This document shows, one piece after another, positions 24,194 through 33,395 of a stretch of DNA of 64,000 bases. Under the pieces are notes generated by a model, which saw only the letters and a list, made by a program, of their open reading frames with translations, made no database searches and had not been told where the DNA came from. Position numbers and translations under genes: made by a program. Position 1 is the first letter of the stretch. Each line of letters opens with the position of its first letter. Source of the stretch: Candidatus Rokuibacteriota bacterium (lineage in GTDB: Bacteria > Methylomirabilota > Methylomirabilia > Rokubacteriales > CSP1-6); contig QHSX01000046.1 in the NCBI GenBank assembly GCA_003221695.1, positions 1 through 64,000 of the forward strand, given 5' to 3'.

Positions 24194-25045
24194 TCAGCCC
24201 TTCACGGATCCGGTGAGGCCCGTGACGTAGTACTCCACGAAGAACGAGTAGACGAGGGCGACGGGGATCGAGCCGAGCAACGCGCCCGCCATCAGCTGAC
24301 CCCAGAAGTAGATGTCGCCGCGGATGAGCTCGGAGACGACGCCGACGGGGACCGTCTTCTTCTCGGGCGACGAGAGGAAGACGAGCGCGTAGATGAACTC
24401 GTTCCACGACAGCGTGAACGCGAAGATGCCGGCCGACAGGATGCCGGGGACGGCGATCGGGAAAACGATCCGCAGCATCGCGCCGAAGCGCGTCGCGCCG
24501 TCGATTCGCGCGCACTCCTCGAGCTCCCTCGGGATCGTCTTGAAGTAGCCCATCAAGAGCCACGTGCAGAACGGGATGAGGAACGTCGGGTACGTCAGGA
24601 TCAACGCCCACGGCGTGTCGCCCAGCTGGAAGGTACGGATGATGTTCGCGAGCGGAATGAAGAGCAGCGTCGGCGGCACCAGGTAGGTCACGAAGATCGA
24701 GGTCCCCAGGGTCCCCGCCATGGGGAACCGGAGCCGCGCGAGCGCGTACCCCGCCAGGAGCCCGCAGAAGAGCGAGATCGCCGTGGAGGCCACCGCGATG
24801 AAGAAGGTGTTCCACAGCCACTGCGGGAACGTCGTCTTCGCCATCAGGTCGCGGAAGTGCTCGAGCGTCGGCTGCAGGGTCCAGAAGGGCGTGTTGGTCG
24901 CCGCTCGCCACGAGCGGTACAGCTCGGCGTCGGGGCGAATGGCGGTGATCAACATCCAGTAGAAGGGGAAGAGCGTCCCCACGACGAAGACGGTGAGGGG
25001 GATGTAGAAGTACACCCACTTCTTCCACGTGCGCTCGATGAGCAT
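24194..25045 (-). CDS. ABC sugar permease, MalG type (283 aa)
   Basis: Begins MLIERTWKKWVYFYIPLTVF, with six helices. The EAA loop is IPRELEECARIDGATRFGAM, an almost exact family consensus. It pairs with the permease at 25189-26157. The 143 nt between the two genes hold a small ORF and a palindrome. The ATPase gene follows after 20 nt. Confidence 0.9.
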   Translation of the reverse strand: MLIERTWKKWVYFYIPLTVFVVGTLFPFYWMLITAIRPDAELYRSWRAATNTPFWTLQPTLEHFRDLMAKTTFPQWLWNTFFIAVASTAISLFCGLLAGYALARLRFPMAGTLGTSIFVTYLVPPTLLFIPLANIIRTFQLGDTPWALILTYPTFLIPFCTWLLMGYFKTIPRELEECARIDGATRFGAMLRIVFPIAVPGILSAGIFAFTLSWNEFIYALVFLSSPEKKTVPVGVVSELIRGDIYFWGQLMAGALLGSIPVALVYSFFVEYYVTGLTGSVKG

Positions 25046-25048
25046 GAC

Positions 25049-25192
25049 CTACGCGCCGTCCATTAACCGGGCACATCGCACGGCCCACTGGGCCGTGCGT
25101 CCCGGGCTGTCGCCACGCCCGTGCCCCGCCGCGACCACGGGCGCCGGCCGCTCGCTCGCGCGATCCGAGCCGCTGCGACGCGCCAGTCTCAT
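25049..25192 (-). CDS. 47-aa ORF bridging two permease genes (possible relay ORF)
   Basis: Its ATG overlaps the stop of the upstream permease (ATGA at 25192-25189), and its TAG ends 3 nt before the ATG of the next permease. The peptide (MRLARRSGSDRASERPAPVV...) is Arg/Ala-rich with no family resemblance. It ends MDGA, copying the MDGA end of the upstream permease, because a 12-bp direct repeat flanks the insert (25053-25064 and 25193-25204). It is either a relay ORF that keeps translation coupled or a chance open frame. Confidence 0.3.
   Translation of the reverse strand: MRLARRSGSDRASERPAPVVAAGHGRGDSPGRTAQWAVRCARLMDGA
25078..25098. repeat. 21-bp near-perfect palindrome inside the operon
   Basis: GCACGGCCCA and TGGGCCGTGC are complementary around a single central base. 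It lies in the insert between two permease genes, inside the bridging ORF. It may form a hairpin that tunes expression of downstream genes, or mark an inserted element. Confidence 0.6.
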
Positions 25193-26157
25193 GCGCCGTC
25201 CATTCTTCGCAGGTAGCGGAGCTGCAGCCAGACGACGACGAAGAGCACCGGGAGCATGAAGAGCGAGATCGCGGCGCCCTCGCCCAGGAGGCCCGTCGCC
25301 ACGCCGACCTGGTACGCGTACGTCGCGAGCAGGTGCGTGGAGTTCGCCGGCCCGCCTCCCGTGAGCACGTAGATCAGCTGGAAGTCGGAGAAGGTCTGGA
25401 TGACCGAGAAGACGACGACCACGAGCGTCACCGGCTTGAGGAGCGGCCACGTCACGTACCAGAAGCGCCGCCAGCCGTTGGCGCCGTCGAGCGACGCCGC
25501 CTCGTGCAGATCGGGATTGATCGTCTGCAGTCCCGCCAGCAGCGTGATCGCGAAGAACGGCATGCCGCGCCACGTGTTGACGACGATCGCGCACCACATC
25601 CCGTAGGTGCCGTCGGAGAGGAACGGGAGCTTGGTGGTGATGAGGTCGGCCCTGTACAGGAGCCAGTTGAGCACGCTGAAGGTCGGATCGAACATCCAGC
25701 GCCAGGCGAACGTGGACAGCACGGTCGGCACGATGAAGGGCAGCAGCATCGAGGCCCGGACGATGCGCTTGCCGCGAAAGTGTCGGTTCAGCAGGAGGGC
25801 GAGCCACATCCCGAGCGTCAGCTTGAAGATGGTCGCCCAGAACGTGTAGACGAACGTGTTCCCGAACGCCGTCCGGAAGATCGAGTCGTTCCAGGCCTTG
25901 GCGAAGTTCCGCATGCCGACGAACTCGCCCACGTTGCCGACGCTCGTGCTCGACAGCGCCAGCCAGACGCCCATGATGAAGGGATACGCGATGAAGGTGC
26001 CCAGCACCAGGACGGTGGGCGCGAGGAGGAGGGCCGCGAGCGCGCGCTCGTTCTCGAGGAACCGCGTGAGCCGCCGGGGCTCGGTGGCCCGCGGGTGGGG
26101 CAGCACCACCTCGAGCCGGGCGGCGCTCCCCGCTCCTCCGGCGATCGGCTTGTTCAC
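25189..26157 (-). CDS. ABC sugar permease, MalF type (322 aa)
   Basis: The GTG at 26157 gives MNKPIAGGAGSAARLEVVLP, a 45-residue tail, and then six helices beginning LAALLLAPTVLVLGTFIAYP. The EAA loop reads INPDLHEAASLDGANGWRRF, matching the consensus. It follows the binding-protein gene after 3 nt and forms a channel with the product of 24194-25045. Confidence 0.9.
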   Translation of the reverse strand: MNKPIAGGAGSAARLEVVLPHPRATEPRRLTRFLENERALAALLLAPTVLVLGTFIAYPFIMGVWLALSSTSVGNVGEFVGMRNFAKAWNDSIFRTAFGNTFVYTFWATIFKLTLGMWLALLLNRHFRGKRIVRASMLLPFIVPTVLSTFAWRWMFDPTFSVLNWLLYRADLITTKLPFLSDGTYGMWCAIVVNTWRGMPFFAITLLAGLQTINPDLHEAASLDGANGWRRFWYVTWPLLKPVTLVVVVFSVIQTFSDFQLIYVLTGGGPANSTHLLATYAYQVGVATGLLGEGAAISLFMLPVLFVVVWLQLRYLRRMDGA

Positions 26158-26160
26158 ACC

Positions 26161-27474
26161 TTACCCGTAGATCTTGCTCAGCTCACCCGCGGCCCACTTC
26201 ACCGCGTCCTCGGCCTTCGTGCCCTGGCAGGCCTTGGCGTACATGTCGACGATGATGTACTTCGTGTAGGCCTCGGTCGCCCTGGCCGACGGCGGGCCCG
26301 CGTAGCCGATCATGCGCGAGGCGGCCGCCGCCTGACGGTAGATCTTCATCGGCGGGTCGACCCGCTCCCACATGGGGTGTTGCTCCCAGTACTTCGTGGA
26401 GCCGACCGAGAAGCCCTCGGCGACCTCGAACCACTTCGCGAACTGCTGCTTGCCGTGGAGCCACGTGAGGAAGTCCTTGGCGAGCTTCACGTTCTTCCCG
26501 TACCGCATGACGGCGTGCGAGAACGCCACGTGGTAGCCGTGGGTGCCGGCGGGCCCGTTCGGGATCGGCCCGTGCTGGATGTCCTTCACCATCGGCTCGC
26601 CCTTCTCGTCCTTGATCTTCTCCTGGCCCCGCTTGGCCGCGATGTAGATCGAGGCGCCGTTGAGCGTCGCCGCGATCTCGCCCGCCAGGAAGGCGCGGTT
26701 GTTCGACGTGTCGTCCCACGCGAAGCCGCCCTCGTCGCACGCGTCCTTCCAGAATGCCTGCATGAACTTGACGGACTCGAGCGTGGCCGGGGCGTCGAGC
26801 ACGACCTTCTTGCCCGTCCGGTCCACCTCCATGCCGCCGAAGGCCCACACGAGCGGGTAGGACCACGCGGGCGCGTCGCCGAAGGTGTGGCCGAGCGTCT
26901 GGCCCATCGGCTTGCCCTTCTTCTTGAGCTTCATCCCGACCTGCCGCAGCTCGTCGAGCGTCCTCGGCCACGTGGTCTGCCCGACCTCCTCGAGCCAGGA
27001 CTTCCGGTAGGCGAACTGGAGCCCGACGATGCCGTGCGGGAGCGCGAGCCAGCGCGCGCCGTCCTTCGCCGCGGCCTCGGACTGCGCGTAATAGGCGCCC
27101 TGCTCCTTGCCCTGCCACTCGCCCAGCTCGGTAACGTCGACGAGGCCGTTCGCGTAAAGGTGCGGCCAGTTGTGGAGCATCATGATGATGTCTGGCCCCG
27201 CGCCCGACTGGATCGCCGCGGTGATCCGCGGCTGCAGGTCGTTGGCGTTGATGAACTCGAAGACGACCTCGGCGCCGAGGGCCTTCGAGGCCTCGCTCGC
27301 CTGGCGCCTGAGCTCCACGTCGCACGCGGGGACGAAGTCGACCCACCGCAGGATGTTGAGTCGCGTTCCCTGCGCGAACGCCGGCGCCCGGCGCGCGGCG
27401 ACGATGGACTCGAGGCCGGTCGCCGCGACGGACGCGGCGAGGCCGGTGGTCGTCAGGAACTCTCTGCGTCGCAT
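26161..27474 (-). CDS. ABC substrate-binding protein, Tat-exported (437 aa)
   Basis: Twin-arginine signal at the N-terminus (MRRREFLTTTGLAAS). The mature part includes LNILRWVDFVPACDVELRRQ, GPDIIMMLHNWPHLYANGLV and AWDDTSNNRAFLAGEIAATL. It is a close paralogue of the next upstream gene; the two proteins share long identical runs such as GQTLGHTFGDAP. The operon therefore supplies two receptors of similar specificity to one ATPase and two channel pairs. Probable sugar ligand, unproven. Confidence 0.9.
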   Translation of the reverse strand: MRRREFLTTTGLAASVAATGLESIVAARRAPAFAQGTRLNILRWVDFVPACDVELRRQASEASKALGAEVVFEFINANDLQPRITAAIQSGAGPDIIMMLHNWPHLYANGLVDVTELGEWQGKEQGAYYAQSEAAAKDGARWLALPHGIVGLQFAYRKSWLEEVGQTTWPRTLDELRQVGMKLKKKGKPMGQTLGHTFGDAPAWSYPLVWAFGGMEVDRTGKKVVLDAPATLESVKFMQAFWKDACDEGGFAWDDTSNNRAFLAGEIAATLNGASIYIAAKRGQEKIKDEKGEPMVKDIQHGPIPNGPAGTHGYHVAFSHAVMRYGKNVKLAKDFLTWLHGKQQFAKWFEVAEGFSVGSTKYWEQHPMWERVDPPMKIYRQAAAASRMIGYAGPPSARATEAYTKYIIVDMYAKACQGTKAEDAVKWAAGELSKIYG

Positions 27475-27500
27475 GTGCCCTCCCGGGCGGGGTCGCCCGC

Positions 27501-28832
27501 CTAGCCCTCGTAGATCTTCTTGAGCTCCGCCTCCGCCCACTTGACGGCGTCCTCGGCGCTCATGCCCTGGACGGCCTTGGCGTACATGTCCGTGAGGATG
27601 TACTTCGAGAACCCCTCCGTCGCCTTCGCGGTCGCCGGTCCCGCGTGGCCGAAGATCCGCGTGCTCCGGGCGGCTGTGCGGAAGATCTGGAGCGGCTTGT
27701 CGACCGTCGACCACATCGGGTTCTTCTCCCAGGCCTTCGTCGCGCCGACCGAGTAGCCCCCCTGCGTCTGGAACCACTTCTCGTAATTCTCCTTCTTCTG
27801 GAGCCAGCGCAGGAAGTCCTTCGCGAGCTTCGGGTTCTTCGAGTACTTCATGACCGCGTGCGACATCGGGACGTACATCGTGAACGCGCCGGCGGGCCCG
27901 GCCGGCAGGTTCTGGTGGTCGATGTCCTGCCACATGGGCTCGCCCTTCTCGTCCTTGATCTTCTCCTGCTGGCGCTTGGCCACGATGTAGATCGACGCGC
28001 CGTTGAGCGTCGCCGAGATCTCGCCGGCGTGGAACGCGCGGTTGTTGTTCGTGTCGTCCCACGCGAGGCCGCCCTCGTCGCAGCACTCCTTCCAGAACGC
28101 CTGCATGAACTTCACCGCCTCGACCGCGCCCTTGCTGTTGAGGACGACCTTCTTGCCGGTCTTGTCGGTCTCGGCGCCGCCGAAGCACCACAGCATCGGA
28201 TAGCAGAAGGTCGGGGCGTCGCCGAATGTGTGACCGAGGGTCTGGCCGTACGGCTTGCCTTTCTGCTTGAGCTGGGCGAACAGCCTCCGCGCCTCGTCCC
28301 AGGTCTTCGGGTATTCGTGAGCGCCGGCCTCCGCGAGCCACGACCGCCGGTAGGCGACGGCGTTCCCGATGATCGAATGCGGCACGGCGAGCCAGTGGCC
28401 GCCGACGTGGGCCGCCGACGGCCAGACGTCGTAGAAGCCGCCCTCGGACCTCGCCAGCGCCGTCGCGAGATCGCTGACGTCGACGAGCTGGCTCCCGTAC
28501 AGCTGCGCCCAGTTGTACAGCATGATGAAGATGTCGGCGCCCGAGCCCGACTGGATCGCGGCGGTGATGCGCGGCTGGAGGTCGTTCGCGTTGATCGTCT
28601 CGAGCACGACCTCGGCGCCGAGCGCCTTGGAGGCCTCCGGCATCTGGCGCTTGAGCTCGACGTCCGATTCGGGAATGAAGTCGACCCAGCGGACCCAGTG
28701 CAGCTTCGTCCCCTGCGCGTAGGCGGGAGCGCGGCGCGCGGCGACGACGCCCTCGATCCCGCTCAGTGCGACCGCCGCCGTGGTCCCCGTCGCCTTGATG
28801 AACTGCCGGCGATTCAACCGCTTGGCGTCCAT
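27501..28832 (-). CDS. ABC substrate-binding protein, Tat-exported, first gene of operon (443 aa)
   Basis: The Tat signal is LNRRQFIKATGTTAAVALSG. The mature part includes LHWVRWVDFIPESDVELKRQ and FIMLYNWAQLYGSQLVDVSD. The ATG at 28832 follows GGAGGATC, a good ribosome site. It is paralogous to 26161-27474 along its full length, so the pair arose by tandem duplication and has diverged in the N-terminal ligand-contact region. The promoter candidate lies about 120 bp upstream. Confidence 0.9.
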   Translation of the reverse strand: MDAKRLNRRQFIKATGTTAAVALSGIEGVVAARRAPAYAQGTKLHWVRWVDFIPESDVELKRQMPEASKALGAEVVLETINANDLQPRITAAIQSGSGADIFIMLYNWAQLYGSQLVDVSDLATALARSEGGFYDVWPSAAHVGGHWLAVPHSIIGNAVAYRRSWLAEAGAHEYPKTWDEARRLFAQLKQKGKPYGQTLGHTFGDAPTFCYPMLWCFGGAETDKTGKKVVLNSKGAVEAVKFMQAFWKECCDEGGLAWDDTNNNRAFHAGEISATLNGASIYIVAKRQQEKIKDEKGEPMWQDIDHQNLPAGPAGAFTMYVPMSHAVMKYSKNPKLAKDFLRWLQKKENYEKWFQTQGGYSVGATKAWEKNPMWSTVDKPLQIFRTAARSTRIFGHAGPATAKATEGFSKYILTDMYAKAVQGMSAEDAVKWAEAELKKIYEG

Positions 28833-28947
28833 GCGTGATCCTCCTTGATCAACACAGCGGGCAATCATCAGCCGGGAGCGACGGTGCTTCCGGCGGATCG
28901 CTCAGTGACCGCGCTGAGTGGGCTTGACCTCCGAGAAAAGCGCCGAA

Positions 28948-28976
28948 TTTGTAGCATCAGCGACGCGAGGTGTCAA
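28948..28976 (-). promoter_or_regulatory. candidate sigma-70-type promoter of the seven-gene ABC operon
   Basis: Read on the minus strand: TTGACA (28976-28971), a 17-nt spacer, then TACAAA (28953-28948). It lies about 116 nt upstream of the first gene. The sequence AGTTGACACCTC around the -35 recurs exactly in the candidate promoter upstream of the bactofilin gene. Confidence 0.6.
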
Positions 28977-28983
28977 CTGGCTG

Positions 28984-29003
28984 TTCCACCCTCCTGGGTG
29001 GAA
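28984..29003. promoter_or_regulatory. 8-bp inverted repeat next to the -35 box
   Basis: TTCCACCC and GGGTGGAA flank a 4-nt centre, 7 bp upstream of the -35 element on the minus strand. The position suits an activator site for the ABC operon. The regulator is unknown. Confidence 0.45.
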
Positions 29004-29113
29004 TTAGCGCACTCTAAAACACTCACCGCAAGTCGTGCAAGGGGCCGGACGGAGGGGCACGGCATCGCGGCGGGTGTTCCTTCCGGAAATTCCGCGCGCC
29101 GTTCGTTCGCGAG

Positions 29114-30328
29114 CTAACCGAGCGCGCCCTGGGCCAGCAGGCTGGGCCGTCGAAAGGTGAAGGCGAGCGCCATCGCCCCGACGCCAACCGCGGTCGAGGT
29201 GATGTAGAGCCAGGCGTAGGTCCCGAGGGCGTCGTGGATCCAGCCTCCGGCGAACGAGCCGAGCCCCATGCCGACCGTCGAGATGAGGAAGACCGCCCCG
29301 TAGGCCGTCCCCATCACCTTCTCGCCGAAGTACTCGCGCGTGACGAGAGCGTAGAGCGGCATGACGCCGCCGTAGGCGACGCCGAACACCACGGCGACCG
29401 CGTAGAAGCTCCAGGCCTCGCGCGTGAAGAGGTAGGAGGCGACCATGACCGCCTGGAGCGCCAGGCCAGCGACGAGCGTACGCTTGGCGCCGACCCGGTC
29501 GGCGAGGAGACCGCAGCCGATCCGCCCGGCGATCGACCCCAGGCCGGAGACGCCGAAGACGGTCGCGGCCGCCATCCCCGCCACGCCTTGCTCGATCGCG
29601 TGAGTCACCATGTGGAAGATGGGGCCCGAGTGCGCCGCGCAGCACGCGAAGTGCGTGAGCGCGATCGCCCAGAACTGCGGGGCGCGCAACACCTGGGCGG
29701 TCGAGTAGTCGCGCTGCGGGGCCGAGCGTCCTCCGAGCGCGACCGTCCCCACGTCACCCGGGGCGTTACGGATCAGGAGCGCCACCGGGATCACCACGAG
29801 CCACGCGAGGTCGCCCAGGAGCAGCATCGCGACGCGCCAGTCGAACAGGCTCGTCAGCCAGCGACTCAGCGGCGCCATCAGGAACGTGCCGAGGCCGATC
29901 CCGGCGGAGACGACGCCGACGGCGAGGCCGCGGTTCGTCGTGAACCACTTGGTCGCCGTGGCAGTGAGCGGCGCATAGAAGGCGCCCACCGCGAACCCCA
30001 CGAGGACGCCGAAGGTCACGTAGAACTGGCCGAGCGTCGCGACCTGGCTCGACAGCACGAGCCCCAGACCCAGGACGAAGCCGCCGGCGGCGGCGACGAC
30101 GCGGCCGCCGATGCGGTCGGAGAGCGCCCCCCACACGAACGAGCCGAGCCCCATCGCGAGCCAGTTGATCAGGGCGACCAGCGAGATCGCGCTCCGGCTC
30201 CAGCCCATCGTGTCCTCGATGGGCTTGAGGAAGACGCCGAGCGAGAAGAGGGCGCCCATCGCGACGGCGATCACGGTGGCGGCGGCCGCGAGGACGACCC
30301 ACCCGTAGAAGAGTCCGCGCTGACCCAT
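29114..30328 (-). CDS. MFS transporter, oxalate/formate- or monocarboxylate-like (404 aa)
   Basis: Twelve helices are suggested by the hydrophobic pattern. The start MGQRGLFYGWVVLAAAATVI is typical of the OFA/monocarboxylate-type families, and the loop 2-3 motif appears as GALSDRIGGRVVAAAGGFVL. A second conserved motif is GLLADRVGAKRTLVAGLALQ in the second half. Substrate is probably an organic anion, from family resemblance only. It is transcribed divergently from the MscS gene, with 19 bp between starts. Confidence 0.85.
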   Translation of the reverse strand: MGQRGLFYGWVVLAAAATVIAVAMGALFSLGVFLKPIEDTMGWSRSAISLVALINWLAMGLGSFVWGALSDRIGGRVVAAAGGFVLGLGLVLSSQVATLGQFYVTFGVLVGFAVGAFYAPLTATATKWFTTNRGLAVGVVSAGIGLGTFLMAPLSRWLTSLFDWRVAMLLLGDLAWLVVIPVALLIRNAPGDVGTVALGGRSAPQRDYSTAQVLRAPQFWAIALTHFACCAAHSGPIFHMVTHAIEQGVAGMAAATVFGVSGLGSIAGRIGCGLLADRVGAKRTLVAGLALQAVMVASYLFTREAWSFYAVAVVFGVAYGGVMPLYALVTREYFGEKVMGTAYGAVFLISTVGMGLGSFAGGWIHDALGTYAWLYITSTAVGVGAMALAFTFRRPSLLAQGALG

Positions 30329-30347
30329 CGGTGTCGATTACGATAGC

Positions 30348-31379
30348 ATGAGCGCCATGTGGCGTCTCGTGTGGCCGGCGGTCGCGTTCGTCGTCACCGT
30401 CGTGGCCGCGCTCGCCCTGCGCGCGCTCCTCGCGCGAGCCCTCCGCCGCCGGACTCGCGCCCAGGACGGCCTCGCGGCCTTCCTCCGGGCGGTCCGGCTG
30501 CCGTCCTTCCTGTGGACCGCCGTCCTGGCGCTCTACGTGGCGATCGAGGCGTCGGAGCTCCCGCCACGCCTCACCGCCGGCCTCGAGACCGTCTTTCAGG
30601 CCGCCCTGATCCTGTCCGTCACGTTCACGGCGGCCAGCCTCGTGGCGACCCTCGTCGGCCACGCGAGCGAGCGACGCGCCCTCGGTCTCCAGGTGACCGG
30701 GCTCGCCCAGACCGTCGCGCGGGTCACGATCTACATCGTCGGCGCGCTCGTCCTGCTGAGCGTGCTCGGGATCCACGTCACGCCGATCCTCACCGCGCTC
30801 GGGGTCGGCGGTCTCGCCGTCGCCTTGGCGCTCCAGGACTCGCTCTCCAACCTCTTCGCCGGCCTCCACCTGCTCGCCGACAAGCCGATCCGCGTCGGCG
30901 ACTACGTGAAGATCGCGGACGCGGTCGAGGGCTACGTCGTCGACATCGGCTGGCGCTCGACGCGTGTCCGGAGGCTCCAGAACACGGTCGTCGTGGTGCC
31001 GAACAAGAAGGTGGCCGAGTCGGTCATCACCAACTACGACCTGCCCGAGCCGCGCGTGTCGCTCGACATCCCGGTGAGCGTGGGCCATCGGAGCGACCCG
31101 GAGCACGTCGAGCGCGTGCTCGTCGACGAGGCGACGAAGGCCACGGGACAGATTCGCGGGCTCCTCGCCGAGCCCGCGCCGTTCACCCGCTTCATCCCCG
31201 GCTTCGGCGAGTCGTCGCTCGATTTCACGCTGATCTGCCAGGTCGCGTCGTTCGTCGATCAGTATCTCGTCCAGCACGAGCTGCGAAAGCGCATCCTGCG
31301 CCGCCTCCGCGCGGAGGGGATCGAGATCCCGTATCCGGTGCGGACGGTGGAGCTGCGGGACGAGCGACCCGACGTCTAG
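30348..31379 (+). CDS. mechanosensitive channel of the MscS family (343 aa)
   Basis: The pore helix and following beta domain are clear: ILTALGVGGLAVALALQDSL, then LSNLFAGLHLLADKPIRVGD and GYVVDIGWRSTRVRRLQNTV, the MscS signature stretch. Several hydrophobic helices precede it, more than in E. coli MscS (286 aa), so this is a YnaI- or YbdG-like longer member. Such channels open when membrane tension rises and release osmolytes. Start at ATG 30348; a second ATG lies 9 nt downstream. Confidence 0.9.
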   Translation: MSAMWRLVWPAVAFVVTVVAALALRALLARALRRRTRAQDGLAAFLRAVRLPSFLWTAVLALYVAIEASELPPRLTAGLETVFQAALILSVTFTAASLVATLVGHASERRALGLQVTGLAQTVARVTIYIVGALVLLSVLGIHVTPILTALGVGGLAVALALQDSLSNLFAGLHLLADKPIRVGDYVKIADAVEGYVVDIGWRSTRVRRLQNTVVVVPNKKVAESVITNYDLPEPRVSLDIPVSVGHRSDPEHVERVLVDEATKATGQIRGLLAEPAPFTRFIPGFGESSLDFTLICQVASFVDQYLVQHELRKRILRRLRAEGIEIPYPVRTVELRDERPDV

Positions 31380-31430
31380 CCCGAGACGGGCTCAGGCCCG
31401 GAACGACTCCACACGACGCTCCCCGGAACG

Positions 31431-32648
31431 CTATCCGAGGCGCGGGCGCTCGCGAACGAGCGCCAGGACCGGGAGCCCGCCCGCCATCGTGAGCGCCAGG
31501 CCGAGCCAGGGTCCGCGGTAGCCGCCCGCCCACTCGACGCAGGCGCCGAAGACCGGTGGGCCGAGCGTGACGCCGAGCGAGGAGACCGCGAGCCCGAGGC
31601 CCACGGCGGTGGCGGCCGCGCGCGGGCCCGCCAGCTCGGCCATCAGCGTATGCTGGACGCCGTTCCAGCCGATCCCGAAGAAGCCGAAGACGATCGCGAG
31701 CGGCACCAGCCAGAGCGCGGAGGACCCCGGCCCCGTGAACGCGATCGCGATCGAGCAGAGCGCCGAGCCGCAGCCAGCGATCGTGAGCGGCGTGCGGCGT
31801 CGGCCCCCGAACGTCCGGTCGGAGAGCACGCCGAACGCGATGCGTCCCAGCACGCCGCCGGCCTGGGCGAGTGCCAGATAGCGGCTCGCCGCGAGCAGCC
31901 CGAGGCCAACGACGCCTTGGAGGTAGAGCGCGAGGAACGCCATCCAGACGGTCTGCGTTGCGGCAAAGACGAGCGTGGCGAGGGCGACGAGCCAGAGGTC
32001 CTTCGTGAGGAGCACCGCGAGGACGGGGCCGCGCTCGCCGGGCGCGCGCCGCGCGAGGGCGTGGCCGGGCGGGTCGTGATAGATCAGCGCGCACGCGACG
32101 GCGCAGACGACGATGAGGAGGGCCCCGACCACGACCGCGCGCCGCCAGCCGAGGCGAAGCGCGAGCACGGGAAGGATCGCCGCGCCCAGCATTCCTCCGA
32201 ACGGCAGCCCCACCTGCTTGAGCCCGACGACCGTTGCGCGCCGCCTCTGCGGGAACCACGACATCGCGGCAGTGGTGGACGCGGGGTTGAGCGTCCCGTA
32301 GCCCACCCCCGCCACGACCATCAGCGTGACGAAGACCGCGTACGACCGCGCCGCGCTCGCGCCGGCGAGCCCTGCGGCGATCAGCGCCTGGCCGAGGACG
32401 AGCGTCTTCGCCGTGCCCCAGCGGTCGGCGAGCATGCCCGCGAAGAGCGACATGGCGACGGGACCGAGATAGTAGGCGGAGAGGAACGAGCCCGCCTGCG
32501 TGAGCGTGAGGCCGAGGTCGCTTCGGATCAGCGACGCGATCGCCGGGATCCCGAGCGGCCCGATGTTGGCGACGGTCTGCGCCAGCACGATGAGCGTGAG
32601 GATCACCCGGCGCCTGGTCGCCGGGTCGGCGTCCGGTGGGCGGGTCAC
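31431..32648 (-). CDS. MFS transporter (405 aa)
   Basis: A 12-helix carrier. The loop 2-3 motif is FAGMLADRWGTAKTLVLGQA, and a second-half equivalent appears near FGVLSDRTFGGRRRTPLTIA. The GTG at 32648 overlaps the kdsB stop by 4 nt, so the gene belongs to the kdsB/LLM/aldolase transcript. Within that transcript it may import the substrate of the aldolase or oxidoreductase. Substrate unknown. Confidence 0.85.
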   Translation of the reverse strand: MTRPPDADPATRRRVILTLIVLAQTVANIGPLGIPAIASLIRSDLGLTLTQAGSFLSAYYLGPVAMSLFAGMLADRWGTAKTLVLGQALIAAGLAGASAARSYAVFVTLMVVAGVGYGTLNPASTTAAMSWFPQRRRATVVGLKQVGLPFGGMLGAAILPVLALRLGWRRAVVVGALLIVVCAVACALIYHDPPGHALARRAPGERGPVLAVLLTKDLWLVALATLVFAATQTVWMAFLALYLQGVVGLGLLAASRYLALAQAGGVLGRIAFGVLSDRTFGGRRRTPLTIAGCGSALCSIAIAFTGPGSSALWLVPLAIVFGFFGIGWNGVQHTLMAELAGPRAAATAVGLGLAVSSLGVTLGPPVFGACVEWAGGYRGPWLGLALTMAGGLPVLALVRERPRLG

Positions 32649-33385
32649 GAGCGGCGGGTGGCGAGGCGGGCTTCGGCGGCGCGCAGGTCGGCCTCCGTGT
32701 CCACGCCGATCGTGGGCTCGTCCGTCTCGACGACCACGATCGGAATGCCGTGCTCGAGGAAGCGGAGCTGCTCCAGCCTCTCGGTTTGCTCGAGCGGCGA
32801 GGGCGGCAGGCGATGGAACGCCTCGAGCGCCGCGCGCGTGTAGGCGTAGAGGCCGACGTGCTTGAAGCGGGGGACGCCGCGGCCGTCGCGGTCGTAGGGG
32901 ACCGGGTACTTCGAGAAGTAGAGCGCACGGCCGTCGGTGGCGCAGACGACCTTGTTCACGGCCGGGTTGTCCGCCTCCTCCGGGCGGAGGCGAATCTTGA
33001 GGGTCGCCACCTGCGTGTCCGCACGCTCACGGAACGGTGCCAGGAGGCGCGCGATGTGGCCCGGTGTGACGCAGGGTTCGTCGCCCTGAACGTTGACGTA
33101 GACGTCCGCGGCGCGCGACTGGGCGACCTCCCAGACGCGATCCGTGCCGGACGGATGGTCGGCCGACGTCAGGAGCGCGGGGACGCCGTGCCGCGCGCAC
33201 GCCTGGACGACCTCGTCGGCATCGGTCGCCACGAGCACCTCGGCGAGGTCCGGCGAGCGGCGCGCCGCCTCCCAGACGTGGACGACCAGGGGCTTGCCCG
33301 CGATGTCGCGCAGTACCTTGCGCGGAAGGCGCGTCGAGGCCAGGCGCGCGGGGACGACGCCGAGGGCCGAGAGGCGCCGACTCAC
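32645..33385 (-). CDS. kdsB: 3-deoxy-manno-octulosonate cytidylyltransferase
   Basis: KdsB activates Kdo with CTP to give CMP-Kdo for lipopolysaccharide synthesis in the cytoplasm. Signature parts are VVPARLASTRLPRKVLRDIA at the N-terminus, the DVYVNVQGDEP loop that binds CTP and Mg2+, and KHVGLYAYTRAALEAF. Length 246 aa is normal. Start is GTG 33385, 10 nt after the LLM gene stop. Its presence is strong evidence for a Gram-negative envelope. Confidence 0.93.
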   Translation of the reverse strand: MSRRLSALGVVPARLASTRLPRKVLRDIAGKPLVVHVWEAARRSPDLAEVLVATDADEVVQACARHGVPALLTSADHPSGTDRVWEVAQSRAADVYVNVQGDEPCVTPGHIARLLAPFRERADTQVATLKIRLRPEEADNPAVNKVVCATDGRALYFSKYPVPYDRDGRGVPRFKHVGLYAYTRAALEAFHRLPPSPLEQTERLEQLRFLEHGIPIVVVETDEPTIGVDTEADLRAAEARLATRRS

Positions 33386-33395
33386 GACCCCACGC

